Source of the DNA: Pseudisothecium myosuroides
Taxonomy: Eukaryota; Streptophyta; Bryopsida; Hypnales; Lembophyllaceae
Direction of reading: 5' to 3'
DNA length: 64,000 nt
Assembly (NCBI GenBank): GCA_951799445.1
Contig: OX637293.1
Location: forward strand, 19,220,001 to 19,284,000
The notes under the pieces were generated by a model that saw only the letters and a program-made list of their open reading frames with translations, did not search any database and was not told the origin of the DNA. The translations under genes and the position numbers were made by a program. Positions 36,835-48,320 of this stretch are shown here, piece by piece (positions within the stretch are counted from its first letter, which is position 1; the number at the start of each line of letters is the position of its first letter).

Positions 36835-37725
36835 GGGCTTCAGAGGCGTCGGCATACTCTCCCTTTCCTGTTGCTTCGTGCCCTTTTCTGTTGCTTCGTC
36901 GAAAGAAAGAAATATGTTGTCCGTGTTGCTGTGAAGAATAGCCTGCAAAGACGAGTGTGAAGAAACACTACGTTGTTGATTCTTCACAGCAATTGATGAT
37001 AACTAGTGTGAAATTCTTTTAACTAATTCCGTGGATGATATCTACATCAGAAGAGGGTTTACCTGCATTGAACTATGAAACTCCTGCTGATTTCGGCGTC
37101 GGTGTCAGCTCCCAAATTAGCTAGCCGTTCGGCGTTGGAATTAGGGTTTCAGCAGCGATCGAGCAATTCAGATCTTGTTCAACCTAACTCACATCGGTGT
37201 GTGCTCGACTGCGGGACCTTCGGGATCGTTATACATCAAATTTCTGCTCTCGTAAGTTTAGATGATGTATATTAGGAACTTAAGCAAATAACATCGATCG
37301 ATTGAGCTCCTTATTGATGCTCAATTGCAGTGCTTCAATAGGTGCTCTCCTTTCAACGGATGCGGCAGCCAAGAAAACACCCGCTCAATTGTGGTACAGA
37401 ACATCCGCACTATCATCTGTGGACAAACCATAGCTTTCATTGCCGACTGGCGACTCTCACTTCTGGTGCTGGCCCATGTTCCACTCTTAGGCTCACAAGG
37501 GTTACTTCCAGCTGAAAATGATGCCGGGTTCCAGCAACGATACCAAGGTTTGAAATTTTCAAAGTCGATTATCTCTATGTCTATTTGTGGCTGTCACCAT
37601 TCGAAATTCATGTTAAGTACATGCCTGTTGTGGAATTTTATGTCGTGCAACCCTATTCTTATGATGTGTTCAGATGGCGTATGAGGAAGCTAGTCGCATT
37701 CCAAGCAAACTGTGTTGCGTGGAAC
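36835..37725 (+). pseudogene. ABCB (P-glycoprotein) fragment, plus-strand copy
   Basis: Remnant of an ABC-B half transporter membrane domain. Recognisable peptides lie in 37340-37550: IGALLSTDAA in one frame, then VQNIRTIICGQTIAFIADW and LSLLVLAHVPLLGSQG in another, followed by an intron with donor AAG|GTTTGA and a short exon MAYEEASRIPSK (about 37676-37712). Frameshifts break it, and no nucleotide-binding domain follows. The upstream part (37075-37260, reading MKLLLISASVSAPK) is also shared with the minus-strand copy. It is one arm of an inverted repeat with 38785-39650. Confidence 0.8.
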
Positions 37726-37779
37726 AGGCGCGTTTAATAGTGACCGTTCAATTTGATGCAAATAAATTAATTTGATGAC

Positions 37780-38280
37780 GATGCACGGACAATCCAAGTG
37801 GAGGGTCACAAGTGGACCAAATTTGCAGACAATCTTCACCAAGTGCAGACACTGTTGAAATGAATCCTGACTTTTCCCTCCCATACCTGCAATTGACGCA
37901 GTCCAGGACTCCGTCCAAGCAAGCACGACCACACACTGTGAACGAGGTCTGGGCTCCACACGACGGAGATCAACTACTGTAAGAATCTTCCAGCAGGAGC
38001 TACCGATTTTTTAAATTAAGATACCACTTGTCTGCATGACCCACAGGGTTCTCGTGGCCGGCTTGACCTGAAGGAAGATCGGATATCCCATGCAGACTGA
38101 TTGGCAAGTGGACACTATGGGGACTCTGCCTGTGAACGAAAGTCAGTTCGATAGGATAACGTATCAGGTACGCGCACCTGTAATGGACAACTGAGCACAG
38201 TTACCATCATTGAACAAACTGAAATTTTATTTTATCTTACTGGCCTCCACAAACAGATTGAAGCTAGTCGCGATTGCCAA
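37780..38280. repeat. ABC-associated repeat between the inverted arms
   Basis: 37890-38125 matches 16086-16320 in block 1, and 37780-37880 matches 36605-36760. It forms part of the spacer of the inverted ABCB repeat. No open frame is conserved between copies. Confidence 0.6.
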
Positions 38281-39650
38281 GCAGGATTGACTAAGCTTAC
38301 CATCCCATTCGTCCAGTAAGGATATCGCAGTGCTCTTGCCTGAGCCCGACTCGCCAACAAGTGCCCGGCCACGATCTACTCACAATACAAAAATCACACA
38401 TTCACTGCACTAATACAATCTGCTGGCTGAACGTTCGACATCAACGGTGACAAATATGAAGCACCTTAGGACGTCCACAATGACAACAAACAAAGTCTTC
38501 ACAGGCCAGAAGTGACATAAGCAGGGCTTCAGATATAACGGATCCTGCCAACAGGCGGTGTGAGGCTCGAATCGCCAAAGCTAGTTTTACAGTTTTTCCC
38601 TGCTGCACCAATTTCGATCCATACCAAAATGCATGTGCATAGCAGGTAAAGAGGACGAAGTTGGAGAAGGCCAAGCCTGTTCCACTAATTAGCCTTGTCG
38701 TATTCCACTCTTCATCTGAGGCTTACTTTTTGGCATTTCTCATTGTATAAAATAACCACCTCCTTTCAGAGCAGAAAGACGACACGGTTTGCTTGCAATG
38801 TGACTGGCATCCTCATACGCTATCTGAACACATCATAAGAACAGGGTTGCACGACGTAAGATACCACAACAGGCATGTATTAAACACGAATTTCGAATGT
38901 TGACAGTCACAAAATCACATAGAGGCAATCGACAATGAAAATTGCAAACCTTGGCATCGTTGCTAAAACCCTGCATCATTTTCATCTGGAAGTAGCCTTG
39001 TGAGTCTAAGAGTGGAACAAGGGCCAGGACCAGAAGTGAGAGTCGCCAGTGTACAATGAAAGGTATGGTTTGTCCGCAGATGATAGTGCGGACATTCTGT
39101 ACAAGAAGTGAGAGGGTGTCTGCCACCATACTCTTCAATGGCTGCCACATCCATTGAATGGCGAGCACCAATAGAGGCACTGCAATTGAGCACCAATAAG
39201 GAGCTCAATCGATCGATGCATGTTATTTACTTAATTTCTTAATCTACAATATCTAAACTTACGAGGCCAGGAATTTGATGTGTAACGATCCCGAAGGTCC
39301 GCAGTCGAGCCGCAAGCACCGATGCCAGTTACGTTGTTGAACAAGATCTGAATTGCTCGATCGCTGCTGAAACCCTAATTCCAAAGCCAAACGGCTAGCT
39401 AATTTTGGAGCCGACGTCGACGCCGACGCCGACAAGAGTTTCATAATTCAATCCAGGTAAGCCCTCTTCTGTTGTAGATATCATCGACAGAATTAGTTAA
39501 AAAAACTTCACACTAGTTATCATCAATTGCTGTGAAGAATCAACACCGTAGTGTTTCTTCACACTATTCTTTTCAGGCTCTTCTTCTCAGCATTGTGGAC
39601 AGCATTTTTTTTCTTTCTCGGACACAAAGCAACAGAAAAGGAAGAGCATC
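38281..39650 (-). pseudogene. ABCB (P-glycoprotein) fragment, minus-strand copy
   Basis: Reading leftward: IGARHSMDVAAI (about 39180-39130), a frameshift, VADTLSLLVQNVRTIICGQT and LSLLVLALVPLL (to about 38955), donor AAG|GTTTGC, exon IAYEDASHIASK (about 38825-38785), a membrane-segment exon FSNFVLFTCYAHAFWYGSKL (38670-38540), and a nucleotide-binding exon with Walker A ALVGESGSGKSTAISLL (38385-38301) ending at a GTAAGC donor. Order and spacing match a P-glycoprotein membrane domain followed by its ATPase domain, but the rest of the ATPase (Q-loop, signature, Walker B) is missing and frames are broken. It is more complete than the plus-strand copy. Confidence 0.85.
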
Positions 39651-40573
39651 TCAATGCCGCCCCCGCCGAAGACCACGCGCATCCCAACAAATAACAATCC
39701 GGGATTAGGGTCCCTTTCCCCCTTGAATTTTAATCATGCTTGTGGAGGGGAGCCAGAGAGTCGTAGCACAGCGGAGCATATGAAAAAGACCGTAGATGAT
39801 CTGGGTGGAGTTCATGCTTGGGGTTGGGTTGGATGGACTAGACTAGTAACCCTCATGGAGGAGTTGGACTGACTGAACTGGAACTGGAATTCACTGGGGC
39901 TGCAAGCAAAGGCCGCCAGCCTGCAATGAACACTAGCAGCAGTAGTAGTTATACTTCTTCCAGTCCAGGAGATGAGTGATTATATTCATAGGATTCTACA
40001 TTACCACTGTGGACATTGGACGCTGCCAACAAAAAGAAGAACATCAACGCGGTGGTTTTGTTTCTACTACCACCACCGCTGGGGGATGCTAATCGGCAGC
40101 AGCGCCAGTCGTGGGCTTGCTGTTTTGTTTTCTTCTCTTGGCTTGGCTTGCTTGAGGTTTTGTCCTCGTTTGGCGCCATGCACCGGTCGATTAGGGGGTG
40201 CCGACGAACTTCTCTGGCACACGCGGAAATGGATTGACGAGGATTTGTTGTTCCTGAGGCGGTTTTGCAATGTGCTAAGTCAGGTATTGGTTTGCAATGT
40301 GCTAAGTCAGGGTTTGGTTATGTGGAAGAGGGGATTGCTGGTATGGGAGGTGACGGCTGCGGGGAGGGCGAGGAAGGAGGGGGCGATGGTGGTGCTTGCG
40401 AGGCTGACACTGGGATGAAAGGGTGGGGCAAATTTAGGGTTATGAATGGCGGGGTGGGGGTGCTTGGATTGCAAGGGCTTCAAAAATACTCCGAAAAATT
40501 CAATTATCAACGTTCCACTTCGATTTGTAGGTGAAGAAATCCGGAGGTCAACTTTCGAGGATTAGGGCTTACC
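39651..40573. other. GC-rich region upstream of the predicted small gene
   Basis: GC-rich sequence with several overlapping open frames, none of which I recognise. Repeated short motifs (TTTGCAATGTGCTAAGTCAGG twice-like at 40264-40315) and many GGG runs occur. It may hold the promoter or 5' leader of the gene model starting at 40574. No gene is asserted. Confidence 0.4.
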
Positions 40574-42387
40574 ATGAATCACGTGCCGCAATTTTGTTTT
40601 GGGTACCAGGGCCCTAGTCTGAACGTCTGCAAGTGTTTTGATCTTATTACTGTTCAGCATGAACACCGCTTTAAATAATTCGAATTTTCTGCTGTGAGGG
40701 TTTAGTCCTCAAGGAACACGTCTCAGTTTTTGATTTTTTTTTATCTACAGCAGATTAGTTTCTCTGAGCGGGATCGAGAATTAGGGTTGACTCTGAATAG
40801 CTACAATTTAGGTTTGAGTTTCAAGGTTGTAAGCAGATAAGTCCAGAGGTTTTGTCCTCTGCGGAATCTTTGGATCTTGTTCTTGAACGAATGTACACCG
40901 TTTCAATTCTTTCAAAACTTTACATTAGAGGGTTAGGCCCTCGAGAAACATGTCTCAGGTTTGGGTACAGGGCTTAGTGGTTTCTAACGTTTTCAAGGGC
41001 GATTTGGGGGACTGAATTGATATTTGTGTTGCTGAATTGGTACGCAGAAAGGGTAGTAAATACTTCATTGCCAGTCGAGATGACAAGCTTACCGGGGGAG
41101 ATGAGTACTGCGGAGGTGAAGAGCCAAAAGAAGAGGAAGCGCAGGAAAATCGAATGGGAATGGTGACGTTTAATGGGTAAAATCTCTTTTGGAATGTCCA
41201 TTAGTGAGTGCCCTAAACCCTATGTTTGGGTTAAATTGCACATAAATTGATTAATCTTTTGCTGAGGCAGTGACGCATGTCATGTATTTGTGGCACTTGT
41301 AGTAGGTTGTAACCTCTTGAAATGTGATTTTAGAAACTGAATTTTTACAACAAATTGCGGTGTTTGACCCAAATGTTTATTCCCAAATGTTTATTAATTC
41401 GTATCATTTCAAAAAAGTATTCAATTTGGAGCAAATTGGAAAGAGTTTGACAGAGCATATTTTGGGATGTTATAGGACTTGATGTTGAGTGTGAAGCAGC
41501 TGGCTATGGAGCGTGTGCTCCGCACACAAGAAAAATCACTTATTGGGCTCTTGATTCTTGTTGGACTGCGTGCAACTGGTAGGAGCCTCTGCCTAAACCC
41601 TAACCTCTAATTCTCCTTCTTTCTGGTGTCATTGTATTTTCCTCATTTTTGAATGTGTTAATATTTACATATTTCAATTCTAAGGAACTTTTAGTTTTAG
41701 TGTTGACCATTTGTTTGATGTTAGGAACGTATGCTTGCGTGGTACAATGGGAGGTTGAGGATATTCTCTATGTCAATTTGAGCATTTTCACCAATATTGA
41801 GCAGTGTGTTTTCTTTGAGAGATCAGTTTAGAGATCACTTTGGGTACAAGAGCCAAACTCTTTGAGATTAGTTTTTTCATTCAAATGGGAAGGTTGTAGA
41901 TCACTGCTGCAGGGACAGTAGACAGCCTGTTTTCCATTCCAAGGTGAGTGACCACACATTTTGCCTAGTCATGCATATTTCCAACTTGCTAATTTGACGC
42001 CCAACCAAGTGCATTGGAAGAGATGAGTTGTTGGGAACAAGGGTTAGTCAATAAAATATGGGATCTGTGGTCTATGATGGTTTTAGTATTTCTTACATCA
42101 TATGTGCCTATTCCTTGGATTATAGGTTTCATTATCAACTTTATTGTTTTTGCATTGAGTTATCTTCATCAAATTCCAATGTGTTTTTTGTTTCTCATTT
42201 TCAAATATTTTTGCCCGAGTGTAGGAATTATTCTGGAAGAATTCATGCTGGATCGTGTTCAAACCCTGCATCAACTGTACCTTCATCGGTGATTGATGAC
42301 TTGTGGGCTTATATTGAAGAGTTGGAAGTTGAAACCAACAAAACCAACCAGGATAAACTAATTATAGAAACAAATGAAGGGTCTTAG
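40574..42387 (+). CDS. Hypothetical five-exon small protein
   Basis: Exons 40574-40602, 41048-41162, 41476-41578, 41913-41943 and 42225-42387 join without a stop to give 146 aa. The last three junctions are the best supported: donors GTAGGA and GTGAGT with acceptors TATAG, TGCAG and TGTAG, phases agreeing at each step. The chain reads LMLSVKQLAMERVLRTQEKS, then GLLILVGLRATG, TVDSLFSIPR, NYSGRIHAGSC and ends DDLWAYIEELEVE...TNEGS with an acidic, coiled-coil-like C-terminus. The first exon (MNHVPQFCFG) and its weak donor GTACCA are uncertain; an alternative frame in exon 2 reads a lysine-rich KKRKRRK stretch. I do not recognise the family. It could also be a decayed gene. Confidence 0.42.
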
Positions 42388-43370
42388 CACCATGCAAAGT
42401 TAGCATGTGCCTCTCATCATCGACATGGTAGTTTTGGCTAGTTTTATATTGTATCGGACCCGAAGAAGGAACTCCAACATATTCTAGTACTTTCCGAATG
42501 CTTTTAAGATTCCTCCCAGATGAAGGCCCTTGATCCCAGCTTTAGGGTGTTCACTGAAACCCTCATTAGTCACAAATGCTACGAAGTTGAGTAAATATGA
42601 TCAGCGATGAGGTTGTAATTGTTGTTGGGTTGTGCAATTCACCTAAATTTGGATCTGGTAGAATTTCCAGAGAGGAGTTCCCCTAGGAACTGGCTTCCTT
42701 TACTTTATTTTTATAGATACATTAGGGTCCCTATTCTTTAGATTGGACTTTGTCGCTGTTAGAACACCGGTTTATATGATGGATCTTTTCTAGTACTCAT
42801 GCCCCAATTGACGCTATAAGAGTAGACTGGCTTTGGAAGCATGATTATAAACAGCTTGTACCTACCTTGAATGAAGGTACAAAGTTCATGTATCAATTTC
42901 TTGTTCACTTCCACTTTCTGGTTTCGAACTCGTGCAGGTTTTTGTTCATTCCATGTTGCTTGGCCTCAGAGAATGACGTCTTGCACGTCCTCAAATGTAA
43001 TGAATAGAATAAATAAATAAATAGGCCTCCAAATGTAATGGAGAGAATATGGTTAGTCCAAGTTTTCAACTTGCATTGAAACACTTTAAAAAAAGACACA
43101 TGCTCCATAGTTGTTATTCGGCAGTAGGTCTCACCATGTTTTTTTGGTTGTACTAAGGTATTGATTATTTTGATATATGTAAAATAATTACACTTCTTGT
43201 TTAGAAAGTCTTCACATTTCTTCTATGTTTTTTTTTGCATTTAACAGCACATTTTCGTGTGATGATTGTGTGCATTGCATGAAGAATCTTTCATAAACAA
43301 GAATTGTTCACCTACACTTTTCAAGTCTTTTTCCAGCTTCTATTCTTTATTACATTGTTGATCTTGACAG
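42388..43370. other. Region downstream of the small gene
   Basis: No gene is seen. AT content rises along the stretch, and AATAAA-like sequences near 43000-43025 (AATAAATAAATAAATAG) could act as polyadenylation signals for the upstream gene. That is a guess from motif and place. Confidence 0.35.
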
Positions 43371-43460
43371 AGATTTCCAGTTCAACAGTAACACTTGGAT
43401 TTTGAATGTCTATGGGAAGCAAGGACATCTCTCATGTGGTTATGGGTTTTGGATACCAGG
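43371..43460 (+). other. Isolated exon-like open segment
   Basis: Bounded by an acceptor-like TTGACAG and a donor CCAG|GTGTAT, it reads DFQFNSNTWILNVYGKQGHL then SCGYGFWIP without a stop. No partner exon was found before the TTAA element that begins at 43625. It may be a remnant of a gene. Family not recognised. Confidence 0.35.
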
Positions 43461-43624
43461 TGTATGGGAAATTGGTAATCCTACATTGTGCAATGAAAGA
43501 AGTATTGCCAAGCATATCGGTAATTCTTCAAATCAATTAACATACAAGCTTCTATCACCACGTATTTGTAAAACCAAGTATAATATAGACTCTACTCACA
43601 CATTTAAAAAAAAGCGTTTATTAA

Positions 43625-44483
43625 CCCTAAAGGACCAAGTTAGGCCTTTTTTTCTAACAAAAAACACTCAAAATTCCTATTTCTATAGCAAAGAGTAGAA
43701 AAATTGAAAATTGCTTTTTTGCACATCTAACTATATGATCTTACACCTAACTTGTATGAAAATGTGTGGAAAAAATTTCAGAATTTTTGACCGCACAGAT
43801 TGCAAAATATCTGCGTTTCAAGTGGAAAAAACAATTTTTTCAATACATTGCGGGATTAGAGTATTTGACTTTGAACCTTCTTAACTTTAATTTTTTGCAC
43901 TATAGAATTTTGAGCTTTAAACCTTTATGGTGGAGAATTGAGTTGAGAGTCTAGGAAAAATAAAGTTAGTTTATTTTTTATTCTTTAAAAAATTGTTAAG
44001 TAGAAGTAGGTGAGAGATAGAAGGAAAATCTAAAATAATTATATCTTTTAGATGGAACTAAAATGCACTAATCCCAATGGTGAGATTGATTTAGGAAGCA
44101 ACCTAAACCATGTGGAACTTTTTTTTTGAAAAATTGTAAAAATTGCATTCAAAAATGAATCTTATAAGTTATTTTTTCAAGAAGATGCCCAATTGCCCAA
44201 AAAATAAGATTGTCTATAATTTTCTCATAACAATTCCAATTGGAATGAATCAAAGTTTTCCATGTAGTGAAAAATATAATCTACGAGTTGTTGTTTTTTA
44301 ATTCAATTTTTTTTTTTAAATTGTTGTTTCTGTGCACAAATTGAAAAAAAATTATATTTCCATATAGCTAATCAATTTTTCTATTTTAAAAAACAGTTTA
44401 AAAAAATTAGGAGAAAAATTTAGCCCGTAGGTACCTACCTGAAATTCCATTTGTCCCCCAAAGGAACAATGATCCTTTAGGAG
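43625..44483. mobile_element. TTAA-type element, subfamily A (859 bp)
   Basis: TTAA 43621-43624 then CCCTAAAGGACC; right end GATCCTTTAGGAG then TTAA 44484-44487. Interior matches the outer parts of the 4.1-kb element and, in reverse, 52962-53871. Just inside the right end is the pairable TTTGTCCCCCAAAGGAACAA. Non-coding. Confidence 0.85.
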
Positions 44484-44487
44484 TTAA

Positions 44488-45106
44488 CAATATTTTACAC
44501 TCACATGTAGAAATGATCTGCTCAATCAAGTTGTTGTGTCATTCTAGAATTAAAAAATAAGCACTCCATGGTTATCAATTAAAAGATTAAATTGCAATCA
44601 ATCAATCAATTTTAGGAATTCAAAAAAATTAAATTGCAGTAAAAACTAGACTTGATAAGCTCCCTTGCATTAGTTGAATACAAATTCAAAAAAGATCATT
44701 TTTATGACTAAAATGCAAAAAAAATAGAAAAGAGTAAAAGTTATCAAACTACACTATAAGGTGATTTATAGATTTGCCAATTTCTTATATAAGAAAGTCA
44801 AACAATATCACAAAGAGGGAAAATCCAACACCATTCATTGAGAATGTGTTCAAGCAACTCCTTCAAGAAACATTGGATGAAGAAATGTTTTTTTTCCATC
44901 CTAGAGGCCTCCTTGAAATCATTGAATAGACACCAAACGCCCTCTTCATCTCAAACTCTCAAAGTCTTGAATTCAATATTAAAATGTCATTTTTTTATTA
45001 CTATTTCATAATAATTGGCAGTGTATACTTTTTTGGTACTAACTCAATTGATGATTGAATCAGTGTCTGCTTTTTTAATACTAACTCAATCGACAACTGA
45101 ATCAAT
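44488..45106. repeat. AT-rich repeat family D fragment
   Basis: 44500-44960 matches the uS15-downstream repeats (GAAATGATCTGCTCAATCAA, CACTCCATGGTTATCA, TCCAACACCATTCATTGAGA). It lacks the TTAA insertion found at 22606 and so serves as an empty site. The remainder is AT-rich with no gene. Confidence 0.65.
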
Positions 45107-45431
45107 ACTAGATCAATCACCTATTGATTTAGTATTATAAAAGCACTCTATAAATTGAAGTTTGAAACAATAATAGATGTATACTTAATTTGGTAAATTT
45201 TCAATACAAACTCAATATCAATTCAATTGTATCCAAAAAGGTATTGAAATAGCACTCAATTGAAAATTGAATCAACTGCACTAGATCAATCACCCATTGA
45301 TTTAGTATTATAAAAACACTCTACAAATTGAAGTTTGAAACAATGCAAGATATACACTTAATTTCATAAATTTTAGTACAACTCAATATCGACTCAATTC
45401 TATCCAAGAAAGTATTGAAATAGCACTTAGG
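45107..45431. repeat. Tandem repeat, period about 173 bp, two units
   Basis: ACTAGATCAATCACCTATTG at 45107 recurs as ACTAGATCAATCACCCATTG at 45280, and both are followed by ATTTAGTATTATAAAA and a long matching tract to TATTGAAATAGCACT. Non-coding; an AT-rich minisatellite. Confidence 0.85.
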
Positions 45432-45802
45432 TCATGAAACACCTTTGCAAAAAAGATTCTCATCAAAACAATGAAGTAAAGAGTATAAGAAAGGGGCCAT
45501 ACTATCTTTCTTTTTTTTTAAACGATGAATTACAACAAATTATGGCCAAATGTATTGTACATGTAATGTTCCAATTCAAGTGATTCATTCCTTTTTTACA
45601 GTGATTAATTGGCACATGATAATCAACTTGGCCTTAACTAACTCTTCCAACTGCTTTATGAGTCGAAAATGCATGGATGGATGATTGAAGGGCACTAAAT
45701 AACAGTATAAGGACTATTATATGTTAATAACAATGAATCGCAATGAATCAGACTATCTAGTTAGCACTTTAGCCTTGATGATGACAGTATCTACGTCCTT
45801 AA

Positions 45803-46440
45803 CCCCTAAATGCCCAAGGCACCCAATATGGGTGTTGACAGTACTTTAAAGTTAAATAAAATCTAACCAATTTTCTATTTTTAGTAGTTTATATTTTTGA
45901 AAAATTCTTTTTGAAGTCTAGTTTTAGCATCTAAAATCCAATTTTGAAAATGATTGATTATGATTTTTCTATTCAAGATTTTGTATAAGGGTACCCATTG
46001 TAATCTTGACTTTCCGTAGCCGGTAGAGGACTTTTGGATATGAGCCTCAAATACACTAGATCTTGGAGAAAAAATCACATTAAAAAATCATTTAAAAAAA
46101 TTGTAGAGTAGATTTTGAGAAGATGTAAATTGATTGAGGTTATGCATGTTAGGTCCTTTAACCTCATATTTATTTGGTGATCAACTTTTGAGATTTGACT
46201 TGTGAAAAAAGGATTCCAAAAATTTCTTAGTTTTAACACCCTCATGATCAAACATTATATCTTTCAATCAATAACTGATATTGTTGTGTTTTCTTTTCCT
46301 ATGTGATCTCTAACATGTCAAGTTTGAATTTGTATGGTTACAATTCAAAAAAAATTGATACAACTTATCAAAATGTTGGCTTTTTGTTCAACTTAGAGCA
46401 AAATTCAAGAAGCTGAAAAAAGGCCTTGGGCATTTAGGGG
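45803..46440. mobile_element. TTAA-type element, subfamily B (638 bp)
   Basis: TTAA 45799-45802 and TTAA 46441-46444 flank perfect 18-bp terminal inverted repeats CCCCTAAATGCCCAAGGC. The body matches 48321-48956. The right TTAA is also the left TTAA of the next element. Non-coding. Confidence 0.92.
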
Positions 46441-46444
46441 TTAA

Positions 46445-47412
46445 CCCTAGACCGCCCATGGCCGTTTTGGGTAAAAAACATCCTAGCTTTTGAAGTGCTA
46501 TAAATCTAAATGTGACTAAGTAATGAAGATCTTAACCGTACAATCATGTAGTAAACATGTTGTAGATGTCATGGATCAAATTTGAAGTCATTTGACCGTG
46601 TAGATTGCAAGATAATAATGTTTTAGTGTTGAAAAAGAATGCTGAAATTTTCCTAAAAACACATTTAGAGGCCAAATTTGATTTCTAAACCTAATCAAAT
46701 GAAAAAACTTTAAACTACAATGTGATTCAAAATCAGGATACAAACACATTGGTGAAAAAAATATCATTCAATTGACTCAATGTGTTTGCAAAATGGCTTG
46801 CAAATGTCAAAAATAGGCAAGAAAAGTTGCAAAAAACACATCTAGGGCTGAACTTCCTTCTACTAAAATGCTTCTCAGTCATTCATAACCTCTTGGATTG
46901 ATATGAAATTCTAGCCACACAAACTAGACTAGTATGTGCAACTTTCTCAAAAAAATTTATTGGAAATGGACACTGTATGAAGCAGATACAAGCCGCCAAA
47001 GTTCACTGTAGTCCAAGAATGCCGGGATTTTGAATTTCGAATTGCTCCCAAACATTCAAAAAAACTTGGATTGACGTGAAAATTTTACCACAATAACTAG
47101 ACTTCAAGGGGAATATAACCCAACAAATTTTTATTGAAATCGAACAACAGATGAAGGAGATACAAGCCCCCGAAGTTGCAGCCATGAATTGCACTTTGGT
47201 GAATCAAATTGAACCTGTGAACTTCGATTGGCTTCCAAAAAATCATTACCTCTTGGATTGATCTGAAAATTTTACTACACAAACTAGAAGAAAAGGCGCA
47301 AATTTTACAACAAGTTTTATTGAATTTGGACATCGGATGCAAAAGTTACAATACTTTGAATTTAACTTAAAACTATGTGAGGACACTTTTTGTCCTCTTG
47401 GGCGGTCTAGGG
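46445..47412. mobile_element. TTAA-type element, subfamily C (968 bp)
   Basis: TTAA 46441-46444 then CCCTAGACCGCCCATGG; the right end TTGGGCGGTCTAGGG precedes TTAA 47413-47416. The terminal repeat CCCTAGACCGCCCA is perfect over 14 bp. A hairpin GAGGACA...TGTCCTC lies just inside the right end. The interior contains three tandem units. No transposase. It is the only complete copy of this subfamily seen here. Confidence 0.9.
46874..47330. repeat. Three tandem units of about 175 bp inside the C element
   Basis: CTTGGATTGATATGAAATTC (about 46905), CTTGGATTGACGTGAAAATT (about 47067) and CTTGGATTGATCTGAAAATT (about 47252) each precede an ACAAACTAGA-like motif, a TTTATTG tract and GATACAAG or TACA. 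Divergence among units suggests the array is old. Function unknown. Confidence 0.8.
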
Positions 47413-47795
47413 TTAAGGCAATCCGAGGTCATTTTTCCATATGCTAGCGTCACCAGTTTGCAGAAGTAAGCATGACGTACTTCAATCCACCATTTGCTTC
47501 CAACAAATACAGGAATATAACAAATTTTCAAATATATCAAAGCAGACCTACCGAGTGACAACCACCATAACATGATCAATCCAGAGGAGGCAATTGCAGT
47601 CAGCATGGGCCGACCTGCTGTCCCTCCCGGCTCTCCATCGTCACTGAATTGAATCGTGTACGATCCCCAATCTGTGCCAAAACAAAGCCTCGGTGCACTG
47701 GAGTTCTCGTGAAGACGTGAACAAATACTTAACCACGCAAAAGCTGCAGGCATCAAGAATCTTTGTGTCTGCAAGTTAGAAATGAGGAGGTGCAC

Positions 47796-48316
47796 AACGG
47801 TCGGTTTGTCTTACCAACCTTGAAAGCCCAGCAGTTGTGGGAAGCGCTTGAATCACGTATCTGCACTTGCGCATCGTAACGAACCTCAGAATGTCAGCTT
47901 CGAGAGAAGCAACTCGCCAGGAATACGTTAATAATGGCAGATTTTCAAAGCGAAAGAATTAAACGAGACAAGCGTAGTATGTTCAACAATGTTGTCAATG
48001 TACACGTAAAGCCATTACTAGCAAGTCGCTCACTAATATTGACTTCTCCTTTTCTTAGTGAAAATTGGCTATGGCTCGTTCGCAGAGGACTTTAGAACAA
48101 TCAAATGCAAATATTAAATTGGAGTTAAAAAGTGTTGAACAAGTGGAACTTGATGCGTTTCAAAATCAGCGAATTCTCTCCATAATTCCAAGCATTCAAG
48201 TACCAAGGAATTGGTAAAAGCATAGCACACAGCACCTCCGAAACTAGATATCCTCCGCACAGTGCTACTGATCTATTGCAAATTTAATGAACAAAAATGT
48301 TAGTTTCAATTCTGCA
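47796..48316. other. Sequence between the IMPACT remnant and the next element
   Basis: Moderately GC-richer than the flanks, possibly the 5' part of the decayed IMPACT gene (AAGCGCTTGAATCACG, CACTTGCGCATCG). I could not assign exons. Nothing else is seen. Confidence 0.3.
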
Positions 48317-48320
48317 TTAA

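Larger units (their letters stand above)
45753..47795 (-). pseudogene. IMPACT/UPF0029 (YigZ-like) gene, interrupted and decayed
   Basis: The IMPACT family is a conserved fold linked to translation control. On the minus strand near 47700-47580 the hallmark reads FSDDGEPGGTAGRPMLTAI. After SSG a one-base frameshift precedes DHVMVVVTR and a GTAGGT donor; a later segment decays from the expected YFGG...GGLVRAY to VRHAYF. The reading frame then runs AYGKMTSDCL up to TTAA at 47416-47413. Across the two adjoining elements (to 45799) it continues KDVDTVIIKAKV and ends at TAG 45755-45753, so the 1.6-kb composite insertion sits inside coding sequence and its TTAA is part of the codons CTT AAG. No intact gene remains. 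Confidence 0.8.

Noticed and set aside
47003..47342. Small cysteine-rich proteins in the C element
   Set aside because: The frames come from the tandem array and are not conserved between its units.
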